64,000 nt of DNA from NCBI GenBank assembly GCA_963842575.1, contig CAWJGS010000010.1, positions 248,001 to 312,000 of the forward strand. Reading direction: 5' to 3'. This DNA is from JACDER01 sp963842575 (GTDB lineage: Bacteria > Actinomycetota > Thermoleophilia > Gaiellales > Gaiellaceae). The notes under the pieces are model-generated. The model made no database searches and was not told where the DNA came from. It worked only from the letters and a program-made list of their open reading frames with translations. Below, one piece after another: positions 34,659-43,666 of this stretch. The position numbers and the translations under genes were made by a program. Each line of letters starts with the position of its first letter. The first letter of the stretch is position 1.

Positions 34659-35868
34659 CGACGAATGTCTCCGCGACCACGTCTCCGCCCAGGTGATAGG
34701 CGAGGTAGCGCCAGTCGGGAGCGTCGAGCAAGACGATGTCCGCGTCGAAGCCGGGCGCGATCCGCCCTTTGCGGTCGGCGCGGCCGAGAACGTGCGCGGC
34801 ATTGACCGTGCACCCGGCCAGTGCCTCCTCCACGCTCATGCGCAGCTGGGTGGCGGCCAGCGAGCAGACCAGGGGCAGGCTCTCGCAGAAGGAGCTACCG
34901 GGGTTGAAGTCGGTTGCGAGGGCAACGATCGCCCCGGAGTCGATCAGCGCCCGCGCCGGAGGCAGCGGCCGTCCGAGGAACAGCGCGCAGGCCGGCAGCA
35001 GCACGCCGGTCACCTCGCTACCGGCCAGGACGCGGACTCCAGCGTCTCCCGTGGCTTCCAGATGGTCGACCGAGCGGGCGCCGAGCTCGACAGCGAGCGG
35101 AATCGCGCCGCACTCGGTGAACTGGTCGCCGTGCAGGCGCAGCTCGAGGCCGGACGCCCGGCAGGCCTCGAGGTAGCGCCTCGCCTGACCCACGTCGAAC
35201 GCTCCGCGCTCGAGGAAGACGTCGGCCGCCTCAGCGAGCCGCGCTGCTTCCGGGAGCACCTCCGCGAGCAGGAACTCGAGGTAGGAGTCCCCGTCGTCGA
35301 ACTCGGGCGGCACGGCGTGGGCACCGAGCCACGTCGGAATTGCTCCCTCAGCCCGGATCGCACGCAGCGACGCAAGCTCGGTCTCGCGATCCAGGCCGTA
35401 CCCCGACTTCGCCTCCGCGGTCGTGGTGCCCGCCCGGCGCATCCATCCCAGGTGCTTCCGCACGGCGACGCGCAGGCCGTCCTCGCCTGCCGCGCGCGTG
35501 GCGCGGACGGTCGAGAGGATGCCGCCTCCCGCAGCATGAAGCTCCTCGTAGGTCGCCCCGCGGGAGCGCATGGCGAACTCCTCCACACGGTCGCCGGCGA
35601 AGCAGGCGTGCGTGTGGCAGTCGACCAGGCCGGGGATCGCGCACTTCCCGCGTCCGTCGACCTCGAGCAGGTCGCCGTCCAGCGGTGGCAGGTCACGCAT
35701 CCGCCCCACGGACGCGACCCGCCCGTCCTCGCAGAGGACGTATGCCTGATCGACGACCTCGACGCGGCCGAGCTCGGGGCCACGCAGCGGCGCGCTCGTT
35801 CCCGCCGGCGAGGCCAGCTGGGCGAGATCGCGCACGAGCAGCCGGTCCGTGGCCGGCCCGGTGGTCAT
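34642..35868 (-). CDS. hutI: Imidazolonepropionase
   Basis: 408 residues. Third step of histidine degradation. Amidohydrolase metal ligands: PGLVDCHTHACFAGDR, and later LRLHGDQFTECG and SVDHLEATGD; ATDFNPGSSFCESLPLV is a HutI signature. ATG 35868 overlaps hutU by four bases. Convincing by motif and context. Confidence 0.94.
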   Translation of the reverse strand: MTTGPATDRLLVRDLAQLASPAGTSAPLRGPELGRVEVVDQAYVLCEDGRVASVGRMRDLPPLDGDLLEVDGRGKCAIPGLVDCHTHACFAGDRVEEFAMRSRGATYEELHAAGGGILSTVRATRAAGEDGLRVAVRKHLGWMRRAGTTTAEAKSGYGLDRETELASLRAIRAEGAIPTWLGAHAVPPEFDDGDSYLEFLLAEVLPEAARLAEAADVFLERGAFDVGQARRYLEACRASGLELRLHGDQFTECGAIPLAVELGARSVDHLEATGDAGVRVLAGSEVTGVLLPACALFLGRPLPPARALIDSGAIVALATDFNPGSSFCESLPLVCSLAATQLRMSVEEALAGCTVNAAHVLGRADRKGRIAPGFDADIVLLDAPDWRYLAYHLGGDVVAETFVGGRRA

Positions 35869-37571
35869 TCCTCGCCGTCGGCGGGCGAGTGGCCCGGCAT
35901 GGGCACGGTCAGCCCCTGCTCGGCTGCGACTTCGCGAGCCTCGTCGTAGCCGGCATCGAGGTGCCGGAGAACGCCCGTCGCCGGATCCGTGGTCAGCACG
36001 CGCTCGAGGCGCTCCGCCATCTCGTCGGTGCCGTCCGCGAGGACGACCATGCCGGCGTGGATCGAGTTGCCGATCCCCACGCCGCCGCCGTGGTGGACGC
36101 TGACCCACGTCGCGCCGGCGGCGACGTTCACGAGCGCATTCAGGATCGGCCAGTCGGCGATCGCGTCGGAGCCGTCGCGCATGGCCTCCGTCTCGCGGAA
36201 CGGCGAGGCGACCGAGCCGGAATCGAGGTGGTCTCGCCCGATCACGACCGGGGCCTGCACGCGTCCCGAACGGACGAGCTCGTTGATGGCAAGGCCGGCC
36301 CGGGCGCGCTCGCCGAGGCCGAGCCAGCAGATCCGCGCGGGAAGCCCCTGGAATGCCACCCGCCTGGGTGCCAGCTCGAGCCACCGCTGCAGAGTCTCGT
36401 CCTCCGGAAAGAGTTCCCGCAGCGTCTCGTCAATGGCCTCGATGTCGGCGGGATCGCCCGACAGCACTGCCCACCGGAACGGCCCGACGCCACGGCAGAA
36501 GAGCGGCCGGATATAGGCCGGGACGAATCCCGGGTATGTGAACGCTTCCTGGACGCCTGCCTCTAGGGCCTCCCCTCTGAGGTTGTTGCCATAATCGAAA
36601 ACATAGCTCCCGGCTCGGACGTACTCGAGCAGGCCTTCGACATGACGGGCGATCGAGGCGCGGGCGAGGCGCAGGTACTCGTCCGGATCGGCCGAGCGCA
36701 GGGCAGCCGCCTCGGCGACCGACAAAGAGACGGGGATGTACCCGTTCAAAGGATCGTGCGCTGCGGTCTGGTCGGTGACGAGGTCGAAGTGCTCGCCGCG
36801 ACGGGCGAGCTCCGGCACGACCTCGGCCGCGTTTCCGAGGAGACCGACCGACAGCGGACGTCCCTGAGCGGCCGCATCCCGGATACGCGCAACCGCATCG
36901 TCGACCGAGTCCGAAGCCTCATCGAGGTAGCGCGTCTGCAGACGCCGCTCGATCCGTGAGGGATCGACCTCGACGCACAGGACGGCGGCTCCGGCCATCG
37001 TCCCCGCGAGCGGCTGGGCGCCCCCCATCCCACCGAGCCCGGCGGTCAGGATCGTCCGTCCGCGGAGATCTGCGGAACCGAAGTGCTTCTCGCCGGCGGA
37101 GGCGAACGTCTGGAACGTCCCCTGGAGAATCCCCTGTGTGCCGATGTAGATCCAGCTCCCGGCGGTCATCTGGCCGAACATCGTCAGTCCGAGCGCTTCG
37201 AGCCGCCGGAATTCGTCCCACGTCGCCCAGCGCGGTACCAGAAGTGAGTTCGCGATCAGCACCCGCGGTGCGCCCGGGTGCGTGCGCAAGACGCCCACGG
37301 GCTTGCCGCTCTGAACGAGCATCGTCTCGTCCTCTCCCAGGTCGAGGAGCGTGCGCACCAGCGCGCGGAGGGCGTCGTGGTTCCGCGCAGCCTTGCCGGA
37401 GCCCCCGTACACGATCAGCTCCTCCGGACGCTCGGCGACCTCCGGATCGAGGTTGTTCAGAAGCATCCGCAACGGAGCCTCTGTCGACCAGGAGCGCGCG
37501 TTCAGCTCCGTCCCGCGCGGTGCGTGTACACGCGAGAGGTCGCCGCACAGCGCCTCGACCGTCGCGTCCAC
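35865..37571 (-). CDS. hutU: Urocanate hydratase
   Basis: 568 residues from GTG 37571. Second step of histidine degradation, NAD-dependent. Characteristic blocks: RGTELNARSWSTEAPLRMLL, NNLDPEVAERPEELIVYGG, GLGGMGGAQPLAGTMAGA, AHDPLNGYIPVSLSV, and GATWVSVHHGGGVGIGNSIH. The real start may be a CTG at 37589 that overlaps the upstream stop (CTGA) and has AAGGAGG seven bases before it, matching the coupling of all other junctions in the operon; the GTG has no clear ribosome site. Confidence 0.94.
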   Translation of the reverse strand: MDATVEALCGDLSRVHAPRGTELNARSWSTEAPLRMLLNNLDPEVAERPEELIVYGGSGKAARNHDALRALVRTLLDLGEDETMLVQSGKPVGVLRTHPGAPRVLIANSLLVPRWATWDEFRRLEALGLTMFGQMTAGSWIYIGTQGILQGTFQTFASAGEKHFGSADLRGRTILTAGLGGMGGAQPLAGTMAGAAVLCVEVDPSRIERRLQTRYLDEASDSVDDAVARIRDAAAQGRPLSVGLLGNAAEVVPELARRGEHFDLVTDQTAAHDPLNGYIPVSLSVAEAAALRSADPDEYLRLARASIARHVEGLLEYVRAGSYVFDYGNNLRGEALEAGVQEAFTYPGFVPAYIRPLFCRGVGPFRWAVLSGDPADIEAIDETLRELFPEDETLQRWLELAPRRVAFQGLPARICWLGLGERARAGLAINELVRSGRVQAPVVIGRDHLDSGSVASPFRETEAMRDGSDAIADWPILNALVNVAAGATWVSVHHGGGVGIGNSIHAGMVVLADGTDEMAERLERVLTTDPATGVLRHLDAGYDEAREVAAEQGLTVPMPGHSPADGEE

Positions 37572-37585
37572 CGAGCGTGCGACGG

Positions 37586-37852
37586 TCAGCGCGACCCCTC
37601 CTTGTCGCGCTCGGCGATCTTGTTGCGGAAGCGAAGCCACGTGAACGCGGTCGCAATGACGAAGAAGCCGACCGCGACGAGCACGGCCCGTAGGATCCCG
37701 CCGCCTGTCCAGTAGGTCACTCCGACCAGGAGAGCAGCGAGCACTCCGTAGAAGATCGCGCTGTCGCGGTAGGGATGGGAAGGCAGCGGCAGGGCGTCGG
37801 TGGCGCGCTGAATCTGCTTCTTGGACTCGCGCCGGCGGTCGAAGCGGGTCAT
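37586..37852 (-). CDS. Small two-helix membrane protein inside the hut operon
   Basis: 88 residues: basic start (MTRFDRRRESKKQIQRATDA), two membrane helices (IFYGVLAALLVGVTYWTGG and VLVAVGFFVIATAFTWLRF), basic end. ATG 37852 overlaps hutH by four bases, and its own end carries AAGGAGG for hutU, so it is firmly part of the operon. No known family; a histidine-uptake accessory is possible only by context. Confidence 0.65.
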   Translation of the reverse strand: MTRFDRRRESKKQIQRATDALPLPSHPYRDSAIFYGVLAALLVGVTYWTGGGILRAVLVAVGFFVIATAFTWLRFRNKIAERDKEGSR

Positions 37853-39387
37853 CGCAGCTCCCCCACCACAGCCTCGATCTCGTGCACGGCCGACCCGTCG
37901 CGAATCGCTTCCGCAACGCGCTCGATCTCGGCGGAGAGCGACCGGTCGTCCTCGAGTCTGGGAGAGAGCGTCCGAACGAACGCCCGCGTCGCGCGCCCAC
38001 CGACGCCGGGCTGCAGCGGAGCAAGGAACTCGATCCCCTGCGCGCCGGCGAGCAGCTCGATCGCCAGCGTCCGCTCGACGTTCCCGAGCACCGTCCATGC
38101 CTTCAGAGCCGCTGCGTTTCCCATCGACACGTGGTCCTCCTGCCCGGCGCTCGTCGGGATCGTGTCCACGGACGCGGGATGGGCCAGCACCTTGTTCTCG
38201 CTCACCAGCGACGCGGCGACGTACTGCGGAATCATGAAACCGGAGTTGAGCCCACCGTCCGTGGTCAGGAATGCGGGTAGTCCGTCGGACAGGTTCGGGT
38301 TGACGAGCCGCTCCGTCCGCCGCTCGGAGATGCTCCCCAGCTCGGCGACGGCCAGCGTGAGCGCGTCGAGCGCAAACGCGACCGGCTGCCCGTGGAAGTT
38401 TCCGTTCGAGACGAGGAGCTCGTCCTCGACCAGCACGAGCGGATTGTCGGTCGCGGCATTCAGCTCGACGGAGACGGTGTAGTCGACGTAGTCGAGAAGG
38501 TCGCGTGCTGCCCCGTGTACCTGGGGCGCGCAGCGGAGCGAGTACGCGTCCTGCACCTTGTCGCACCAGCGGTGCGCCTCGATCACGGCCGAGTCCTCCA
38601 GGAGCCCGTGGAGATTCTGCGCGGAATCGATCTGCCCGCGGAGCGGACGCAACTGGTGGATCTGGGGCATGAAGCTCTCGCGCGATCCCTGCAGCGCCTC
38701 GACCGACAGCGCGCACGCGAGGTCGGCCACCTTCGCGAGCCGGCGTGCACGGACGAGCCCGAGCGCACCGTAGGCAGCCATGAACTGCGTCCCGTTGATG
38801 AGCGAGAGCCCTTCCTTGGCCTGCAGGCGGATCGGCTCGAGGCCGACCCGTGCGAGAGCGTCACCGCCACCCAGCAGCTCTCCCTCGACCCAAGCTTCCC
38901 CCTCGCCGATCAGGGGCAGCGCCAGGTGCGCCAGAGGCGCGAGGTCACCGCTCGCCCCGACCGATCCCCGGCTGGGGACGTGCGGGACGAGGCCGCGGTT
39001 CAGCGCCTCGACCAGCAGCTCGACCGTCTCCTCCCGCGCGCCGGAGTGGCCCTCGGCAAGCGCGTTCGCGCGCAGCAGCATGGCTGCGCGGACGATCTCG
39101 TCCGGGTAGCGCTCGCCGACACCCGCTGCGTGGCTGCGCAGCAGCCGCATCTGCAGCTCCTCGGTGTGCGCGGCCGGGATGGAAACCGTGTGAAACCGGC
39201 CGAAGCCGGTGTTGACGCCGTAGGTGTGCTCCTCCATCCCGTACACCGCGCGCTCCACCAGCTCGCGCGCGGCACGGATCTTGTTCCGGGCTTCTTCACC
39301 GAGCCCGACCGGAGCCTGCTCGACGGCGACGCGCCAGACATCCTCGACGGTGAGATCGGAACCTGTGAGGACGAGCGGCTCGGTCAC
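37849..39387 (-). CDS. hutH: Histidine ammonia-lyase
   Basis: 512 residues. Converts histidine to urocanate. The MIO cofactor forms from ASG in SRGSVGASGDLAPLAH; YGVNTGFGRF, QDAYSLRCAPQVHGA and NPLVLVEDELLVSNGNFHG are further active-site stretches, the last (SNGNFHGQP) being typical of HAL. GTG 39387 overlaps the stop of the transporter-arylsulfotransferase gene by four bases (GTGA), so the fusion gene and hut genes may share a transcript. Confidence 0.95.
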   Translation of the reverse strand: MTEPLVLTGSDLTVEDVWRVAVEQAPVGLGEEARNKIRAARELVERAVYGMEEHTYGVNTGFGRFHTVSIPAAHTEELQMRLLRSHAAGVGERYPDEIVRAAMLLRANALAEGHSGAREETVELLVEALNRGLVPHVPSRGSVGASGDLAPLAHLALPLIGEGEAWVEGELLGGGDALARVGLEPIRLQAKEGLSLINGTQFMAAYGALGLVRARRLAKVADLACALSVEALQGSRESFMPQIHQLRPLRGQIDSAQNLHGLLEDSAVIEAHRWCDKVQDAYSLRCAPQVHGAARDLLDYVDYTVSVELNAATDNPLVLVEDELLVSNGNFHGQPVAFALDALTLAVAELGSISERRTERLVNPNLSDGLPAFLTTDGGLNSGFMIPQYVAASLVSENKVLAHPASVDTIPTSAGQEDHVSMGNAAALKAWTVLGNVERTLAIELLAGAQGIEFLAPLQPGVGGRATRAFVRTLSPRLEDDRSLSAEIERVAEAIRDGSAVHEIEAVVGELR

Positions 39388-42359
39388 GCGCTCGTCGCGA
39401 ACGGCGCGGACGTCCCGAGCACGCGTCCACGCTTGTCGAGGGCCTGCACGGTGAAGGTCGCGGCCTCCGGAACGGAGATCGAGGTCTCGAACCCGGAGCG
39501 GGGGCTGGTGGCCAGCGGCTTCAGGCGATCGGCGTCGGGCCCGCCCAGCACGCGCCAGGCCGCCACGCGGGTCGCGCCGTTCCAGCTCGCGTACACAGTC
39601 GTCTTCCCCGTCTCGCTGCGTGCCGCCCCCGCCGGCGCCGAAGTCGGCAGACCGACCCACGCCGCCCGGTTCACGCGGTAGGCGATGTCGGGAGCCGGGA
39701 AGGCCGCGTCCAGCAGCGGCCGGCCCGACGAGTCGTACTCCGTGAAATACGGTTGCGAGCCCCAGCCGACCAGCACGTTGCCGTTGGCGAGAGGCTGCGT
39801 GTTGCCCATGTACGCGGCCGCGATCCCGCGGTCCTGCCCGTACTGGGAGACGAGCTTCGCCGTACGTGCACGCTGGTCGAGCTTGAGCACGAGTCCACGC
39901 GAGGGCGCCGTCGCGTTCACCCAGGTATCCGCGCCACGCGCCTGGCAGCAGTGGTCGTCGAACAGCGTGACCTCCGAGTTGGATCTCAGCGTCACGTCGT
40001 GCTGCCACTGGAACTCGGCGTCCGGGCCAAAGTCGAAGCTCGAGTGCTTCCCCCCCAGCGTCCACTCGATGTGGCCCGTGTCGGCGTCCACCATGTACGC
40101 GGCCCAGGTGTCGCGCATGGAGACGAGGAACCTGTTCTCGCCGGCGAGGTGGATCCAGTTCACGTGGTACGCGTCCCAGGGGAAGCCGTTCGTCGGGGGA
40201 ATCGAATGCGAGTCGCCGAGCGGGATGTGGTCGAGCGCGTTCCACGTTCGCAGAAGACGTCCGGTGCGCAGGTCGTACTCCTGCACGGCGGAGTCGACGA
40301 GCGTCCCGTTGTAGGTGCCGCCGTAGGCCGAAAGGTCGCGCGCAAGGTTGCGGTTCGCGGTCACCCACGCGTGGTCGCCGTCGATGACGAGCGAATGGAG
40401 TGTGAGGATCCAGTCGTTGCGTCCGCGCAGCGTGGCCACGGTCTTGTAGTGCTGGTCGACGACGACGTACTCGCCGCTCTCGGTCGTGCCGGCGTTCGTC
40501 ACCACGCCCTGCCACCAGGCGAGCACGGGCTTTCCGTGATACGTCTGCGCGCTGAGATTCGACGCGATGACGTCCTCGGGGACGGGCTTGAACCAGACCG
40601 GCTGCAGGTGGTTGTCGAGGATCAGAGGGCCGCTTTGCCCGACGATCGGCGGGCGGACGACGTGGTAGAAGTTCGCGGTCAGCAGGTAGCCGGGGGCGAG
40701 CTTGTCGGTTGCCACCTCGGCGGTGGGGACGATGTCGGGCGGATGGAGAGCCGGGGCCGAGACGTAGGTCTGCGCGCCCTTCGTCGTGTACGCACCGATC
40801 GGCTGCCCCCCGCCGGGGACGCTGAAGTCGACCGCGACGAAGAGCGCGAGGATGCCGACCACAGCGCCGGCGATCCAAACACGTTTCCGCGCCGGCACCT
40901 CCTCTCCCTCGGGTGAACGAAGGAAGACGAACGTGAGGACCGCCGCCGCCGCGACGAGGCCGGCCCCGATCAGGTACGCGAGCCGGAAGCCCTCGGTCAG
41001 GGAATCCGTGACCGACTTGCTCTCGCCGATCAGGTGCGTCGTGTACTGCGTCGCGAGCGTGATGAGCAGCGCGAGCCCGAGGCCGCCGCCGACCTGCCGT
41101 GACGTGTTCACCAGGCCGGACGCGAGCCCCGCCTGTCCCTCGCGCGCGCCCTGGACGGCGCCGATCGTGGAGGCCACGACGGCGAGGCCGATCCCTGCCG
41201 CCGTCAGCAGCCCTGGAATGATCACGTAGACCGTCGCGCTGCCGTTCGAGACGATCCGGGAGAACAGCAGCAGCCCGCCCGTCATCAGCACGAGGCCGCT
41301 TCCCAGGACGATGCGCACGCCGAAGCGGTTCACGAGCGCCCCAGCCCGCCGCGCCGTGACCATGATCGTCAGCGCCATCGGCAGGAAGGTCAGCCCGGCG
41401 TCGAGCGGCGAGAGGCCGAGGACCTGTTGCAGGTACAGCGAGGTGACGTACCACATGGGGAAGAGCGCAGCGCTGAAGAGGACGACGATGCCGTTGGTCG
41501 TCTGCAGGCGCTTCGTAAGCGCGCGGAACGGAATCAGCGGATCGGTGGCGATGCGGTCCTCGACGACGAAGAAGAGCGCCAGCATGCCCAGCCCAATGCC
41601 GATCGGAACGAGGGCGCCCGGCGTCGTCCATCCCTCGAGGCCCGCGGTGACGATCCCGTAGACGAGGACGATCTGTCCGCCGGTCAGAAGGAAGGCGCCT
41701 GGCAGGTCGAAGCCGCTCGCGCCCTGCTCACGGCGGCGGTTGCGGACGACGCGGAAAGCCACGAACGCGGCGGCCGCGGCGATCGGCGGGTTGATCAGCA
41801 GGATCCAGCGCCAGCTGAGGGCCTCCGTGAGGACGCCGCCGAGCAGGACGCCGGCCGCGCCGCCGACGCCGTTCATCGCTCCCCACAGGCCAATGGCGCG
41901 GTGCCGCGCGGGCCCCGCGGCGAAGGACGAGGTGATGATCGCAAGCGAGCTCGCGGCCATGAACGCACCGCCGAAGCCCTGGAATCCGCGCGCGACGATC
42001 AGCGTGTTCTTGTCCGGGGCGAGCCCGCCGGCGAGCGAGGCGACGGCGAAGACCGCGAGTGCGAAGACGAAGACCGTGCGCTGACCGAAATGGTCCGCCG
42101 CACGGCCGCCGAGCATGAGGAAGCCGGCGAAAGTGATGGCGTACGCGTTGACGATCCACTGCAGGTCCGCAGCCGAGAAGCCGAGGCTGGACTGGATGGA
42201 CGGAAGCGCGACGTTGACGATGCTCAGGTCGAGGATGACCATGAACTGCGCCACGCAGCAGACGACGAGGAGCCAGCCCGTGCGGGAGCGCAAGCCGCTT
42301 CCCACGGCCCTCGTCTCCTCGCGGGGCGGGGCCGCGGGGCGCGCTTTCGTCTCAGTCAA
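39384..42359 (-). CDS. Fusion: 14-helix MFS transporter (DHA2 type) + arylsulfotransferase-like domain
   Basis: 991 residues in one open frame. Residues ~25-480 are a drug:H+ antiporter-2 MFS domain (ILDLSIVNVALPSIQSSLG is the family motif; GFQGFGGAFMAAS, ARHRAIGLWGAMNGVGGAAG). A further helix at ~494-512 leads out to an extracytoplasmic domain (~550-910) of the arylsulfotransferase type (PF14269-like): GPLILDNHLQPVWF, TGRLLRTWNALDHIPLGDSH, DTGHIEWTLGGKHSSF, FQWQHDVTL with a candidate catalytic His787, and SEVTLFDD. The end (~925-990) is an Ig-like module (TTVYASWNGATRVAAWRVLG). TTG 42359 starts it, after AGAGGA. It is divergent from a sulfotransferase gene and overlaps hutH. Export coupled to surface sulfate transfer is the inference; substrates unknown. 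Confidence 0.82.
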   Translation of the reverse strand: MTETKARPAAPPREETRAVGSGLRSRTGWLLVVCCVAQFMVILDLSIVNVALPSIQSSLGFSAADLQWIVNAYAITFAGFLMLGGRAADHFGQRTVFVFALAVFAVASLAGGLAPDKNTLIVARGFQGFGGAFMAASSLAIITSSFAAGPARHRAIGLWGAMNGVGGAAGVLLGGVLTEALSWRWILLINPPIAAAAAFVAFRVVRNRRREQGASGFDLPGAFLLTGGQIVLVYGIVTAGLEGWTTPGALVPIGIGLGMLALFFVVEDRIATDPLIPFRALTKRLQTTNGIVVLFSAALFPMWYVTSLYLQQVLGLSPLDAGLTFLPMALTIMVTARRAGALVNRFGVRIVLGSGLVLMTGGLLLFSRIVSNGSATVYVIIPGLLTAAGIGLAVVASTIGAVQGAREGQAGLASGLVNTSRQVGGGLGLALLITLATQYTTHLIGESKSVTDSLTEGFRLAYLIGAGLVAAAAVLTFVFLRSPEGEEVPARKRVWIAGAVVGILALFVAVDFSVPGGGQPIGAYTTKGAQTYVSAPALHPPDIVPTAEVATDKLAPGYLLTANFYHVVRPPIVGQSGPLILDNHLQPVWFKPVPEDVIASNLSAQTYHGKPVLAWWQGVVTNAGTTESGEYVVVDQHYKTVATLRGRNDWILTLHSLVIDGDHAWVTANRNLARDLSAYGGTYNGTLVDSAVQEYDLRTGRLLRTWNALDHIPLGDSHSIPPTNGFPWDAYHVNWIHLAGENRFLVSMRDTWAAYMVDADTGHIEWTLGGKHSSFDFGPDAEFQWQHDVTLRSNSEVTLFDDHCCQARGADTWVNATAPSRGLVLKLDQRARTAKLVSQYGQDRGIAAAYMGNTQPLANGNVLVGWGSQPYFTEYDSSGRPLLDAAFPAPDIAYRVNRAAWVGLPTSAPAGAARSETGKTTVYASWNGATRVAAWRVLGGPDADRLKPLATSPRSGFETSISVPEAATFTVQALDKRGRVLGTSAPFATSA

Positions 42360-42432
42360 GGATCCTCTTCAAACCGCTGGAAAACGGTACAGAACGCCGC
42401 GGGCATGATTCCCGCTGGTTACGCTGCGGCGC

Positions 42433-43140
42433 ATGCAGGTCATCGGGGCAGGCCTCCCGCGAACCGGGACGCTTTCGCAGAAGATCGCCCTGGAGATGCT
42501 CGGCTTCGGGCCGTGCTACCACATGGTCAACGTCCTCGCCGACCTCGACCTCGCCCTGCAGTGGCGCCGGGCGATCGGCGGCGAGACCAACTGGGAAGAG
42601 ACGTTCGCCGGCTTCGAGTCCACGGTCGACTGGCCGGGCTCGTTCTTCTACAAGGAGCTGATCGACGCGTACCCCGACGCGAAGGTCGTGCTCGGCGTGC
42701 GCGACGGCGAGTCGTGGGCACGCAGCATGCACGAGACGATCTGGGGCGTCTTCTACGGCGACGGCCTCGTCCGCCATCTCTCCGCCGCGCGGGGCATCGT
42801 CGACCCGAAGTGGCGCGGCTACATGGAGATGATGATGGAGATGTGGGACCGCAGCGGCCTCATGGAGAGCGAGAACAAGTCGGCGGGGGCCATGGCCGGC
42901 TCCATGGAGCGCTACCAGGAGGAGGTAAAGGACACGGTGCCCGCCGACCGGCTGCTCGTATGGTCGGTGCAGGAGGGGTGGGATCCGCTGTGCGAATTCC
43001 TCGAGGTGGACGTCCCCGACGCGCCGTTCCCGAGGACGAACGACAGCGCCGAGTTCGCCGACCGTCTCATCGATGGGTCGCTGCAGACCCTCCAGGCCTG
43101 GCGTGAGCAGAACAGGAACGTCGAAACCGCCGCTCAGTAG
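42433..43140 (+). CDS. Sulfotransferase family protein
   Basis: 235 residues. The opening VIGAGLPRTGTLSQKIALEM contains the 5'-phosphosulfate-binding loop (PRTGT) of PAPS-dependent sulfotransferases; DAKVVLGVRDGESWARSMHE carries the 3'-phosphate-binding pattern, and VPADRLLVWSVQEGWDPLCE matches the C-terminal family block. Acceptor unknown. It starts 73 bases from the divergent transporter-arylsulfotransferase fusion, so both may respond to one regulator. Its end overlaps a converging lipoprotein gene by a few bases. Confidence 0.82.
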   Translation: MQVIGAGLPRTGTLSQKIALEMLGFGPCYHMVNVLADLDLALQWRRAIGGETNWEETFAGFESTVDWPGSFFYKELIDAYPDAKVVLGVRDGESWARSMHETIWGVFYGDGLVRHLSAARGIVDPKWRGYMEMMMEMWDRSGLMESENKSAGAMAGSMERYQEEVKDTVPADRLLVWSVQEGWDPLCEFLEVDVPDAPFPRTNDSAEFADRLIDGSLQTLQAWREQNRNVETAAQ

Positions 43141-43622
43141 CCGCAGTTCGGCTCACACGACACGCCGGTCGTGGTCTTGCGCTCGAACGGATTTTCGGGA
43201 CGCGCGGCGCGCCAGACGCCTCCGAAGGACTTCATGCCGTTTCCCTCCGTCTCCCCGGCCGCTTCCTGCTCGTACACGTAGAGCGGATTGTCGTCGTAGG
43301 TGACCTGGAGGGAGCCGTCTCCGCGCTTCGTCGTCCCGAGCAGGCTCTCGTCGAGCGTCGATCCCTTCTTGGCCTCCACCACGTCTCCCTTGGCGACGAA
43401 CGGACGCCACACGTCGGCGCAGCTCCCGTCACAGCTCTCGCCGGTGAAGACGTACAGCGTGTGGTTGGCGCCGTCGACGAGCACGAGGCTGTTGTCGCCC
43501 TGACGCGTCCCGACCACGGTGGCATTCGACGTGCCGTTCGACGTGTCTTCCGATCCGCCGGATCCACAGGCGGCGAGTAGCGCAGGAAGCAGGATCAGAA
43601 GCAGCGCGACCGATCGTCTCAT
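43134..43622 (-). CDS. Lipoprotein with secreted-repeat domains (Lipoprotein_15-like)
   Basis: 162 residues. Signal peptide with lipobox LLAACG (acylated Cys about residue 22). Then repeats of the type LVLVDGANHTLYVFTGESCD and GDGSLQVTYDDNPLYVYEQE, each centred on LY-V/Y, with CDGSCADVWRPF between them: the pattern of the secreted repeat family PF03640. Usually found on actinobacterial surfaces near redox or copper genes; function not defined. ATG 43622 is preferred over an upstream in-frame GTG because it directly starts the basic n-region. Confidence 0.75.
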   Translation of the reverse strand: MRRSVALLLILLPALLAACGSGGSEDTSNGTSNATVVGTRQGDNSLVLVDGANHTLYVFTGESCDGSCADVWRPFVAKGDVVEAKKGSTLDESLLGTTKRGDGSLQVTYDDNPLYVYEQEAAGETEGNGMKSFGGVWRAARPENPFERKTTTGVSCEPNCGY

Positions 43623-43666
43623 CCGCTCCGAGCCTACCAACAGGGCCGGTGCGTAAAACTCGGCGA

